From positions 1-11,593 of the forward strand of contig DBAW01000142.1 of NCBI GenBank assembly GCA_002291855.1: a stretch of 11,593 bases of DNA, in the 5' to 3' direction. The translations under genes were made by a program, and so were the position numbers. The notes below the pieces were generated by a model. The model had not been told where the DNA came from. It was given only the letters and a program-made list of their open reading frames with translations, and searched no databases. Origin of the DNA: Sphingomonas sp. UBA1000 (GTDB taxonomy: Bacteria > Pseudomonadota > Alphaproteobacteria > Sphingomonadales > Sphingomonadaceae). How positions within the stretch are numbered: the first letter of the stretch is position 1; each line of letters begins with the position of its first letter. Below, piece after piece: positions 1-5,162 of the stretch.

Positions 1-80
1 CGGTGCCGTTCTTCCCAATCAAAAACACCCGGTGCCGCGACCAAACAATGACACACCCGGTTCCGTCGCCAAGCGGCAAA
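1..80. repeat. Three short imperfect direct repeats at the window edge
   Basis: The octamer CGGTGCCG occurs at 1-8 and 30-37, and CGGTTCCG at 58-65, so the spacing is 29 and then 28 bases. The two complete units, 25-52 and 53-80, both begin ACACCCGGT and match at about 19 of 28 positions. The stretch is richer in A and T than the rest of the window, which fits intergenic DNA upstream of the first gene. The array may continue to the left of the window. The units show no internal dyad and are too diverged for a CRISPR array. Function is unknown; it may be a decayed tandem repeat or binding-site cluster, or chance. Confidence 0.35.
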
Positions 81-144
81 GGCTTGCCATATTGTGGTTT
101 TACGGACGCACCGGGCTTTACCTCCCTTTAGCCCTGATCGGTCT

Positions 145-438
145 ATGCCGTCTCCCGACGAACAGAAAACAGGACCGGGCGCAGTGGAAATCGATCTTGG
201 GCTGGCACGGCGGGCACGGCGGGCGACGCAACCCGATTATGCGACTTTGGTCGCGGTCGCGGTGGCGCGTCAGTCGGCCAGCCGCACCGCCCAGATCGTT
301 GCCGCCGCGCAGGGCGACGGCGATGCCGGCGCACGTCTTGTCCACCTGTTCGGCACCGGCCGGTCGAATGGCGCAGGCGCGACCGGTTGTTTCAACAGCG
401 ATGTGGCTGCTCTGCTCCGCGTGGAGGCCCGATCATGA
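145..438 (+). CDS. Hypothetical protein, 97 residues (doubtful gene)
   Basis: I do not recognise this protein. The frame starts at ATG 145 (MPSPDEQKTGPG) and could be extended to a GTG at 94, but neither start has a clear Shine-Dalgarno sequence. From about residue 34 the codons show the strong G/C third-position bias of the real genes in this window, with an Ala-rich stretch containing TAQIVAAAQGDGDAG that looks helical. There is no signal peptide, membrane segment or metal motif. It lies upstream of sciP on the same strand, with 102 bases between. Rival frames over the same stretch have Arg/Pro-rich shadow composition, so this is the best candidate. If it is not real, the whole of 1-540 is non-coding and holds nothing else I can identify. 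Confidence 0.35.
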   Translation: MPSPDEQKTGPGAVEIDLGLARRARRATQPDYATLVAVAVARQSASRTAQIVAAAQGDGDAGARLVHLFGTGRSNGAGATGCFNSDVAALLRVEARS

Positions 439-540
439 CCAGGCGGTTTACCTTTCGGTTTCAGCGTTCCTGAACCCTGTTGGGCCTATGCCCGGCAAGC
501 GTTGCGTATCGAGGCGAGAACCGCCCTGTTTGAGGTAGAA

Positions 541-840
541 ATGATCGAGAACCAGAGAATCCGCCCCGCCCAGGTGATCGGCCCGCTCGGGGAGTCGCTC
601 ACCCTCGACAGCCTGCCGCCGCCCAACACCAGCCGTTGGGTCGTGCGCCGCAAGGCCGAGGTCGTGGCTGCCGTCAATGGCGGCCTGCTGACCGTCGACG
701 AGGCCTGCGAGCGCTATGGTCTCACCGTCGAGGAATTCGCTGCCTGGCAGCGGGCCGTCGACCGTTCGGGGATGCCCGGACTGCGCGTCACCCGTATCCA
801 GCATTATAAGTCCCTTTACGAACGGCAGCAGAAATACTGA
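541..840 (+). CDS. sciP: SciP-like transcriptional regulator, CtrA inhibitor (DUF1153)
   Basis: The 99-residue product matches the DUF1153/SciP family in length and motifs: VIGPLGESLTLDSLPPP near residue 12, then SRWVVRRKAEVVAAVNGGLL, DEACERYGLTVEEFAAWQ and a basic end with LRVTRIQHYKS. The middle forms the helix-turn-helix. In Caulobacter, SciP binds CtrA and DNA and blocks CtrA-dependent transcription of cell-cycle and flagellar genes; a similar role here is inferred. ATG 541 is chosen over an in-frame TTG at 502 because GAGG at 532-535 is correctly spaced and homologues begin near here. It stands alone, with unrelated rpsU next. I found no full CtrA box (TTAA-N7-TTAA) upstream in the window. 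Confidence 0.9.
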   Translation: MIENQRIRPAQVIGPLGESLTLDSLPPPNTSRWVVRRKAEVVAAVNGGLLTVDEACERYGLTVEEFAAWQRAVDRSGMPGLRVTRIQHYKSLYERQQKY

Positions 841-877
841 GATTTTTTTGGCTGCCCGGAAACGGGCCGCCGGGACA

Positions 878-912
878 AAGGCCCCGCCGCCCGCATGGGT
901 GCGCGGGGCCTT
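878..912 (+). terminator. Hairpin after sciP, possible terminator lacking a U-tract
   Basis: AAGGCCCCGC at 878-887 is perfectly inverted at 903-912 (GCGGGGCCTT), with 15 bases between. It begins 38 bases after the sciP stop codon. No T-run follows on the plus strand, so intrinsic termination would be weak, though a strong hairpin can still protect the 3' end of the mRNA. A run of seven T lies directly after the sciP stop at 842-848, but no stem precedes it. Confidence 0.4.
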
Positions 913-1069
913 GCGATTCCGGGGGCGTCCGCGCCGAAATCGGGGGCGTGCGCGGCGATTGCCGGGCGGCTGCGCGCAAATGCTTGTCGAATCGCGATCC
1001 GGCTGCTAGGGCGGCGCGAACGGCGCAAACCCGGTTTGCGACGAACCTTCTATTATGCTTTGCGGGTGA

Positions 1070-1110
1070 GAGGCCGGCTGTCGGCCTCGCATCCGTTTTC
1101 GGGAAACGGA
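1070..1110 (+). promoter_or_regulatory. rpsU leader: two adjacent hairpins, the second covering part of the ribosome binding site
   Basis: Two perfect inverted repeats lie just upstream of rpsU. The first is GAGGCCG (1070-1076) with CGGCCTC (1082-1088). The second is TCCGTTT (1092-1098) with AAACGGA (1104-1110), extended by a T-G wobble at 1099/1103. The only good Shine-Dalgarno match, GGAG at 1108-1111, is 12 bases before the ATG and has its GGA inside the second stem. Folding would therefore hinder initiation, which suggests translational control by temperature, a protein or ribosome loading. A TATTAT hexamer at 1051-1056 could be a -10 box, but I see no -35 box at normal spacing. The structure is seen; regulation is inferred. 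Confidence 0.45.
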
Positions 1111-1123
1111 GTCTGACGGCGTT

Positions 1124-1330
1124 ATGCAAATCCTCGTCCGCGACAACAATGTTGACCAGGCGCTGCGCGCGCTCAAGAAGAAGCTGCAGCGCGAGGGCGT
1201 CTATCGCGAGATGAAGCTGCGCCGCCATTACGAAAAGCCGTCGGAAAAGCGCGCCCGTGAGCGTGCCGCCGCGATCCGCCGCGCCCGCAAGCTGGAGCGC
1301 AAGCGGGCCGAGCGCGACGGCGTCAAGTAA
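1124..1330 (+). CDS. rpsU: Small ribosomal subunit protein S21 (bS21)
   Basis: The 68-residue, highly basic protein has the family pattern: MQILVRDNNVDQALRALKKK at the start, then GVYREMKLRRHYEKPSEKR, and a long Arg/Lys/Ala helix ending ERKRAERDGVK. bS21 joins the 30S subunit late, near the platform and the 3' end of 16S rRNA, and assists mRNA base-pairing and initiation. Length agrees with alphaproteobacterial S21 of about 65-75 residues. The start is ATG 1124, with GGAG at 1108-1111 at the long spacing of 12 bases and partly within a hairpin. The gene appears monocistronic: a structured leader lies upstream and two tandem terminator-like hairpins follow within 50 bases. Confidence 0.97.
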   Translation: MQILVRDNNVDQALRALKKKLQREGVYREMKLRRHYEKPSEKRARERAAAIRRARKLERKRAERDGVK

Positions 1331-1339
1331 GACGCTGGC

Positions 1340-1383
1340 GGGGGCGGCGGGTCCGCCCCCTTTGCCCCGCACGGGGGCATTTT
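1340..1383 (+). terminator. Tandem terminators after rpsU
   Basis: The first hairpin pairs GGGGGCGG (1340-1347) with CCGCCCCC (1353-1360) and is followed by TTT. Immediately afterwards TGCCCC (1363-1368) pairs with GGGGCA (1374-1379) and is followed by TTTT at 1380-1383, with further T-rich sequence to 1391. Both have the form of intrinsic terminators. Together they should isolate rpsU from the FKBP gene downstream. Confidence 0.75.
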
Positions 1384-1424
1384 CGTCTTTTGCGCCAATA
1401 TCCTGGCTTTCCGGCTTTCCCCGG

Positions 1425-1454
1425 ACGGCCGGCTGTGGTTTAGCTGCCGGCCGT
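1425..1454 (+). promoter_or_regulatory. Perfect 9-pair inverted repeat in the leader of the FKBP gene
   Basis: ACGGCCGGC at 1425-1433 is perfectly inverted as GCCGGCCGT at 1446-1454, with a 12-base loop. No T-run follows, so it is not a standard terminator. It lies 30 bases upstream of the Shine-Dalgarno sequence of the next gene and could be an operator or an mRNA leader hairpin. I could not identify a convincing promoter in 1384-1494. Confidence 0.35.
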
Positions 1455-1494
1455 TATCGCCCGACTGACCGGGCCTGACCACCGGAGTTGATCC

Positions 1495-2079
1495 ATGTCC
1501 GTGACCGCCGTTCCGCTTCGTCCCGTTTCCCGGCGGGTGCTGTCGATGTTGTGGGGCGGCCTTGGCGTCGCGGCGGTGGCCGCGTTCGGGCTTGCCTGGG
1601 TCGGCACCGGCCCGGTGATCGCGCAGACCGGATCGTCCGCGCAGTTCCTGTCGTGGAATGCGGGCCAGCCCGGCGTCACCCAGACCGCATCGGGCCTGCA
1701 ATATCAGATGCTCAAGGCCGGTGAGGGCGACAGCCCGGCCGATACCGATGTCGTGCTCGTCAAATATAAGGGCATGCTGCGCGACGGCACGGTGTTCGAC
1801 CAGAATGAACGCGCCCCGATGGAGGTCGCGCAGGTCATTCCGGGCTTTTCCGAAGGGCTGAAGCTGCTCAAGCGCGGCGGACAGGCGCGGTTCTGGATCA
1901 AGCCCGAGCTGGGCTATGGCGAGCGCGAAGTCGGCGGCGGCAAGATCCCGGCCAACTCGCTGCTGATTTTCGAGGTCGAGCTGATCGATTTCATCCCCGC
2001 CGCGGTGCTCCAGCAGATGCAGCAGCAACAGCAGGGCATGCCGGGCGGGATGCCCGGCGCGGCACCGGGGCCGCGCTGA
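1495..2079 (+). CDS. FKBP-type peptidyl-prolyl cis-trans isomerase, exported or membrane-anchored
   Basis: The 194-residue protein has a basic N-terminus, a hydrophobic segment at about 18-36, then a possible signal peptidase site after VIA (41-43). A linker with TASGLQYQMLKAGEGD precedes the FKBP fold at about 83-166, which contains VLVKYKGMLRDGTVFD, VIPGFSEGLKLLKRGGQ, ELGYGER and IPANSLLIFEVELIDF. Tyr91, Phe101, Asp102, Ile115 and Tyr141 sit where FKBPs line the proline pocket. Phe118 replaces the central Trp of FKBP12, as in many bacterial members. The product should speed proline isomerisation during periplasmic folding. A Gln/Met/Gly/Pro-rich tail (about 173-194) follows. GGAG at 1484-1487 supports ATG 1495. 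It is likely transcribed alone, since terminators lie on both sides. Confidence 0.9.
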   Translation: MSVTAVPLRPVSRRVLSMLWGGLGVAAVAAFGLAWVGTGPVIAQTGSSAQFLSWNAGQPGVTQTASGLQYQMLKAGEGDSPADTDVVLVKYKGMLRDGTVFDQNERAPMEVAQVIPGFSEGLKLLKRGGQARFWIKPELGYGEREVGGGKIPANSLLIFEVELIDFIPAAVLQQMQQQQQGMPGGMPGAAPGPR

Positions 2080-2110
2080 GCCTCCGGCTCTTCCCGATTT
2101 TCGACGGACC

Positions 2111-2152
2111 GTTCCGGGCGCTGCGCTTGAGGCTCAGCGCCCGAACTTTTTT
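2111..2152 (+). terminator. Intrinsic terminator after the FKBP gene
   Basis: GGGCGCTG at 2116-2123 pairs with CAGCGCCC at 2135-2142. The stem is lengthened by GTTC (2111-2114) with GAAC (2143-2146), leaving one bulged C at 2115. Six T follow at 2147-2152. This is a textbook factor-independent terminator for plus-strand transcription, 32 bases after the stop codon. Confidence 0.88.
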
Positions 2153-2170
2153 GGCCGGCTGCGGCTGTGA

Positions 2171-2266
2171 TGCGCGGCCCGGCCTAGAGCATTTTCAAGC
2201 CGGGTTGGATCACCCAGCGGCTCGGAAAATTTGCCAAATCAAAGGCCTGGACCGGGCCGGCGCGCG
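2171..2266. repeat. Imperfect long palindrome between convergent genes
   Basis: The spacer between the FKBP terminator and the 3' end of lepB folds back on itself. CGGCCCGG (2175-2182) matches inverted CCGGGCCG (2252-2259), and GGCCT (2181-2185) matches AGGCC (2243-2247) as an alternative pairing. Further in, TTTTCAAGCCG at 2192-2202 opposes CGGCTCGGAAAA at 2218-2229, and GGGT (2202-2205) faces ACCC (2212-2215). The AGAGCATTTTC core resembles sequence I associate with dispersed intergenic repeats in alphaproteobacterial genomes, though that is from memory. It may act as a minus-strand terminator for the pyrE-pdxJ-acpS-lepB transcript or be a REP-like element. Confidence 0.4.
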
Positions 2267-2267
2267 G

Positions 2268-3095
2268 TCAGCGCTCCGCGCGTGCCGGATGCAGCGAGTT
2301 GCCCGCCCGGCCGCCGCGCAGCGCCTGCAGCCAGCTGATCGGATTGTACCATTCGGCCGTGCCGTCGAGCGAGAAGGTGATGAACTCCGCCCGGCCGCCC
2401 AGATTCTCCCACGGCACCGGCCCGCCCAGCCCGCCCTGGTCGAGCGGCACGCGGCTATCGGCCGAGCGGTCACGATTGTCGCCGACCAGGAAGACATGCC
2501 CTTCTGGCACAGTCAGCGGCGGGAAATCGTCGGTCGAGCTGGCCCCCAGATCGATGGTGTCGAAGCTGCGGCCATTGGCCAGGGTTTCGCGCACGATGGG
2601 CAGCGCGCAATAGGGCTTGCCGTCCGGGCCGGTCACAAGGCGGCCGGGAAACTGGTCGTCGCGGCACGGCGCATTGGCATCGACCGGGATCAGCCGCGGC
2701 GCGGGCAGCGACCGCCGGACCGGCACGCCGTTCAGCACCAGAGTGCCGCCGCGCATCTCGATCCGGTCGCCGGGCAGGCCGATCACCCGCTTGATATAAT
2801 CCTGCCGGACGCCCGGCGGGGAGGCGATCACGACATCGCCGCGCTCCGGCAGCCGCCCGAACAGCCGCCCCGGCATGAACGGCAGGATATGGAAGGTCGG
2901 CGAAACATAGGACCAGCCATAGGGATATTTGGACACGACCAGCCGGTCGCCGACCAGCAGGCCGGGCATCATCGATTCCGACGGGATATAGAAAGGCTTG
3001 GCGATGAAGCTGTGAAAGCCGAGCACCGCCAGCAGCAGCCAGAAGATGCCGCGCGCCTCGGCCAGCCAGTCGGTCTTGTCTTTCGGCCCTGCCAT
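2268..3095 (-). CDS. lepB: Signal peptidase I
   Basis: The 275-residue inner-membrane serine protease removes signal peptides from exported proteins at the periplasmic face. A single membrane segment spans about 17-33 (FWLLLAVLGFHSF). The catalytic serine is Ser41 in PSESMMPG, and the general base is Lys102 in YIKRVIGLPGD. The family signature GDNRDRSADSR lies at 205-215, before FSLDG near the end. Cys144 and Cys163 flank a loop and could form a disulfide in the periplasmic cap, as E. coli LepB has a nearby pair. Start M at 3095 is preferred because AGGG lies 7 bases upstream; ATG at 3113 is an alternative. It is the last gene of the minus-strand cluster, about 118 bases after acpS. Confidence 0.95.
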   Translation of the reverse strand: MAGPKDKTDWLAEARGIFWLLLAVLGFHSFIAKPFYIPSESMMPGLLVGDRLVVSKYPYGWSYVSPTFHILPFMPGRLFGRLPERGDVVIASPPGVRQDYIKRVIGLPGDRIEMRGGTLVLNGVPVRRSLPAPRLIPVDANAPCRDDQFPGRLVTGPDGKPYCALPIVRETLANGRSFDTIDLGASSTDDFPPLTVPEGHVFLVGDNRDRSADSRVPLDQGGLGGPVPWENLGGRAEFITFSLDGTAEWYNPISWLQALRGGRAGNSLHPARAER

Positions 3096-3213
3096 CGTCG
3101 CGCCCTGTTCCATTCCGTCCGTTCCGTTCACCCGATCATGCCCCCGGCCATACGCCTGCCGCTGTTGCACCCTGTGGCTGTGCAGGCGCTGAACGGGGAT
3201 CGCGGCGGTGCCA

Positions 3214-3615
3214 TCATTCCGCCACCGCCTCGATAATCACGAACGCCTGCGCCCAGGGATGGTCGTCGGTCAATGTCAAATGTATCCGCGCGACATGGCC
3301 GGCGGGGATCAGCGCATCGAGCGCCGCGCGCGCGCCGCCGTCCAGCGCCAGCGTCGGCGCGCCCGAGGGCAGGTTGACCACGCCGATGTCGCGCATGAAC
3401 ACGCCGCGGCGAAAGCCGGTGCCGACCGCCTTGGAAAACGCCTCCTTGGCGGCAAAGCGCTTGGCGAGGGTGCCCGCCTTGGTCAGCGGCCGCCGCGCGG
3501 CGCGGGCGCGCTCGGCATCGGTGAACACCCGCTGTTCGAACCGGTCGCCGAACCGCGCGAGCGATGCGGCGATCCGCTCGATGCTGCACAGATCGGAGCC
3601 GAGGCCGACGATCAT
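3214..3615 (-). CDS. acpS: Holo-[acyl-carrier-protein] synthase
   Basis: The 133-residue cytoplasmic enzyme transfers 4'-phosphopantetheine from CoA to a serine of acyl carrier protein, activating it for fatty acid synthesis. The N-terminus reads MIVGLGSDLCSIERI, with Asp8 as a magnesium ligand. The second signature, RFAAKEAFSKAVGTG (53-67), supplies Glu58. The C-terminal strand IHLTLTDDHPWAQAFVIIE is typical. Length is as expected for the AcpS group, which works as a trimer. ATG 3615 overlaps the pdxJ stop in the 4-base form ATGA (3612-3615), so translation is probably coupled. Acp-synthase next to pdxJ and lepB is a common alphaproteobacterial arrangement. Confidence 0.96.
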   Translation of the reverse strand: MIVGLGSDLCSIERIAASLARFGDRFEQRVFTDAERARAARRPLTKAGTLAKRFAAKEAFSKAVGTGFRRGVFMRDIGVVNLPSGAPTLALDGGARAALDALIPAGHVARIHLTLTDDHPWAQAFVIIEAVAE

Positions 3616-4373
3616 GAGGCGGCGCGCGTTCCCGTGATGCCGCGCGCTTCATCCATCAGCGCACGCATCTGCCGGATGCTCTGGTCCAGCCCGATGAAAA
3701 TCGCCTCACCGATCAGATAATGGCCGATGTTCAGCTCGGCGATCTGCGGGATGGCGGCGATGGGCACGACATTGGCAAAGGTCAGGCCGTGCCCGGCATG
3801 CGATTCGATGCCGTTCTTGGCCGCGAGCGCCGCGGCATCGGCGATGCGCGCCAGCTCGGCGGTTGCCGCCGGCTGATCGTCCGCCAGCAGCAGATGCGCA
3901 TAGCGGCCGGTGTGAAACTCGACCACCGGCGCGCCCAGCCGGATCGCCGCCTCGATCTGGCGGGGATCGGGTTCGATGAACAGGCTGACGCGAATGCCCG
4001 CATCGCCCAGCCGCGACACCAGTGGTGCCAGCTGGTTGTGCAGCCCGGCGGCATCCAGCCCGCCCTCGGTCGTCCGCTCCTCGCGCTTTTCGGGCACGAT
4101 GCAGGCGGCGTGCGGGCGGTGGCGCAGCGCGATCGCCAGCATTTCCTCGGTCGCCGCCATCTCCAGATTGAGCGGCAGATCGGTCGCCGCCATGATCCGT
4201 TCCAGATCGGCGTCGCGGATATGGCGACGGTCCTCGCGCAGATGGGCGGTGATGCCGTCGGCCCCGCAGGCGGCGACGATCTCCGCCGCGCGCACCGGAT
4301 CGGGATGGTCGCCGCCGCGCGCGTTGCGGATGGTGGCGACATGATCGATGTTGACACCCAGCCGCAGCGTCAT
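3612..4373 (-). CDS. pdxJ: Pyridoxine 5'-phosphate synthase
   Basis: The 253-residue cytoplasmic enzyme condenses 1-deoxy-D-xylulose 5-phosphate with 3-amino-2-oxopropyl phosphate to give pyridoxine 5'-phosphate, the last ring-forming step of the DXP-dependent vitamin B6 pathway. Its TIM-barrel motifs are complete: VNIDHVATIRNARGG (7-21), TAHLREDRRHI with His44, NLEMA with Glu71, VPEKREERTTEGGLD (93-107), VEFHTGRYA and SHAGHGL with His192/His195, then ELNIGHYLIGEAIF. His44, Glu71 and His192 match the catalytic residues in E. coli PdxJ. ATG 4373 overlaps the pyrE stop by four bases (ATGA), and the gene's own stop overlaps the acpS start in the same way. Confidence 0.98.
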   Translation of the reverse strand: MTLRLGVNIDHVATIRNARGGDHPDPVRAAEIVAACGADGITAHLREDRRHIRDADLERIMAATDLPLNLEMAATEEMLAIALRHRPHAACIVPEKREERTTEGGLDAAGLHNQLAPLVSRLGDAGIRVSLFIEPDPRQIEAAIRLGAPVVEFHTGRYAHLLLADDQPAATAELARIADAAALAAKNGIESHAGHGLTFANVVPIAAIPQIAELNIGHYLIGEAIFIGLDQSIRQMRALMDEARGITGTRAAS

Positions 4374-4975
4374 GCCGCGCGGCTCCCGGGCTTGACCGCC
4401 GGGATCGCCGCCAGTTCGGGCGGCAGCGCGTCGGGCGCATAGCTGGGCACGTCGAGCCGGATCAGCGGGAAAAACGGCACGCCCAGATCGGCGCTGCCGT
4501 TCGACCGGTCGACCAGCGCGGCCGCGGCGACGACTTCGCCCCCGGCGGCGCGGATCGCGGCAATGGCTTCGCGCGACGACAGGCCGGTCGTCACCACATC
4601 TTCCATCATCAGCACCTTCTGCCCCGGCTCCAGCGCAAAGCCGCGGCGCAGATGGAACACCCCGTCGGGCCTTTCGAGGAACATCGCGTCGACGCCGAGC
4701 GCACGGCCCATTTCATGGCCGGCAATCACCCCGCCCATCGCCGGGGACACCACCGCGCTGATCGCCGCGCGCACATCGTCCGGCAGCCGCGCAGCGAGCG
4801 CGGCGGCGAGTCGGGCGCCGCGCGCCGGGTTCATCAGCACCCGCGCGCATTGCAGATAGCGCGGGCTGCGCAGGCCCGACGACAGGATGAAATGCCCGTC
4901 GAGCAGCGCGCCGGCGCTACGGAATTCAGCCAGAATCTGGTCGTCGGAAAGGGTGGGGGAGGTGGCGCCGGTCAT
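4370..4975 (-). CDS. pyrE: Orotate phosphoribosyltransferase
   Basis: The 201-residue cytoplasmic enzyme joins orotate to PRPP, giving orotidine 5'-monophosphate, the fifth step of de novo pyrimidine synthesis. The PRPP-binding loop VLMMEDVVTTGLS at 121-133 holds the acidic pair Glu125-Asp126. Upstream motifs GHFILSSGLRSPRYLQ (27-42) and SPAMGGVIAGHEMGR (77-91) are typical of the bacterial family. ATG 4975 (MTGATSPTLSDD) is chosen; the frame also reaches a TTG at 5011, which adds 12 unconserved residues. No strong Shine-Dalgarno precedes ATG 4975, so the start is the least certain point. It heads the minus-strand cluster and faces coxB across a spacer of 187 bases. Confidence 0.95.
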   Translation of the reverse strand: MTGATSPTLSDDQILAEFRSAGALLDGHFILSSGLRSPRYLQCARVLMNPARGARLAAALAARLPDDVRAAISAVVSPAMGGVIAGHEMGRALGVDAMFLERPDGVFHLRRGFALEPGQKVLMMEDVVTTGLSSREAIAAIRAAGGEVVAAAALVDRSNGSADLGVPFFPLIRLDVPSYAPDALPPELAAIPAVKPGSRAA

Positions 4976-5025
4976 GCCCGCCGCGATACGCGCTTGGCCC
5001 CGGGCGTGCAATGCTGCGCCCGTGT

Positions 5026-5041
5026 TCTATAATATATGTTA
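5026..5041. promoter_or_regulatory. AT-rich island in the pyrE-coxB divergent spacer, likely -10 region for pyrE
   Basis: A short AT-rich stretch stands out in otherwise GC-rich DNA. On the minus strand it reads as overlapping TATATT and TATTAT hexamers, about 55-60 bases from the pyrE ATG, which suits a -10 element and a short leader. No good -35 hexamer lies at 16-18 bases upstream on that strand. On the plus strand it holds a perfect TATAAT (5028-5033), also without a -35. The assignment to pyrE is inferred from position. Confidence 0.4.
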
Positions 5042-5057
5042 GCGGACATAACCGATC

Positions 5058-5086
5058 TTGAGGCGGCCCGGAACCGCGCCTATAAG
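5058..5086 (+). promoter_or_regulatory. Sigma70-type promoter for the cytochrome oxidase operon
   Basis: TTGAGG at 5058-5063 and TATAAG at 5081-5086 are separated by exactly 17 bases. They match the consensus -35 at four and the -10 at five of six positions. Transcription would begin near 5093, giving coxB a leader of about 70 bases. The leader contains a hairpin at 5114-5137. This is the best promoter match I found in the window. Confidence 0.6.
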
Positions 5087-5113
5087 CCGCCCGATTTCGT
5101 TGTCAGGACCGCC

Positions 5114-5137
5114 TGTTGCCGGCGTCCGCCAGCAACA
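5114..5137 (+). promoter_or_regulatory. Leader hairpin upstream of coxB
   Basis: TGTTGC (5114-5119) pairs with GCAACA (5132-5137). Inside it, GGC (5121-5123) pairs with GCC (5128-5130) around a GTCC loop, leaving one C-A mismatch. The 9-pair stem ends about 25 bases before the coxB start. It could stabilise the operon mRNA or take part in regulation; no riboswitch class is recognised. Confidence 0.35.
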
Positions 5138-5162
5138 ACCGATGGAAGAAAACGGGACGCCT

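Noticed and set aside
1..80. CRISPR array
   Set aside because: Only two to three diverged units, with poor identity and no distinct repeat-spacer division.
435..473. Twelve-codon frame (MTRRFTFRFQRS) overlapping the end of the hypothetical gene as ATGA
   Set aside because: Too short to support; no leader-peptide features such as a run of one amino acid or an attenuator, and the upstream gene is itself doubtful.
32..538. Plus-strand frame of 168 codons in the first 540 bases
   Set aside because: Arg/Pro/Trp-rich composition typical of a shifted frame; no Shine-Dalgarno sequence. The alternative frame 145-438 has better codon bias.
895..1116. Plus-strand frame of 73 codons between sciP and rpsU
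   Set aside because: Its ATG lies in the loop region of the hairpin after sciP, it lacks a ribosome binding site, and it runs through the rpsU leader hairpins.
2127..3236. Plus-strand open frame of 369 codons opposite lepB
   Set aside because: Antisense shadow; it would start within the FKBP terminator and has no recognisable motif, while LepB on the minus strand has its full catalytic signature.
5028..5033. Perfect TATAAT on the plus strand as the coxB promoter
   Set aside because: No -35 hexamer at 16-18 bases upstream and no extended -10 TG. The TTGAGG-17-TATAAG pair at 5058-5086 is the better candidate for coxB.
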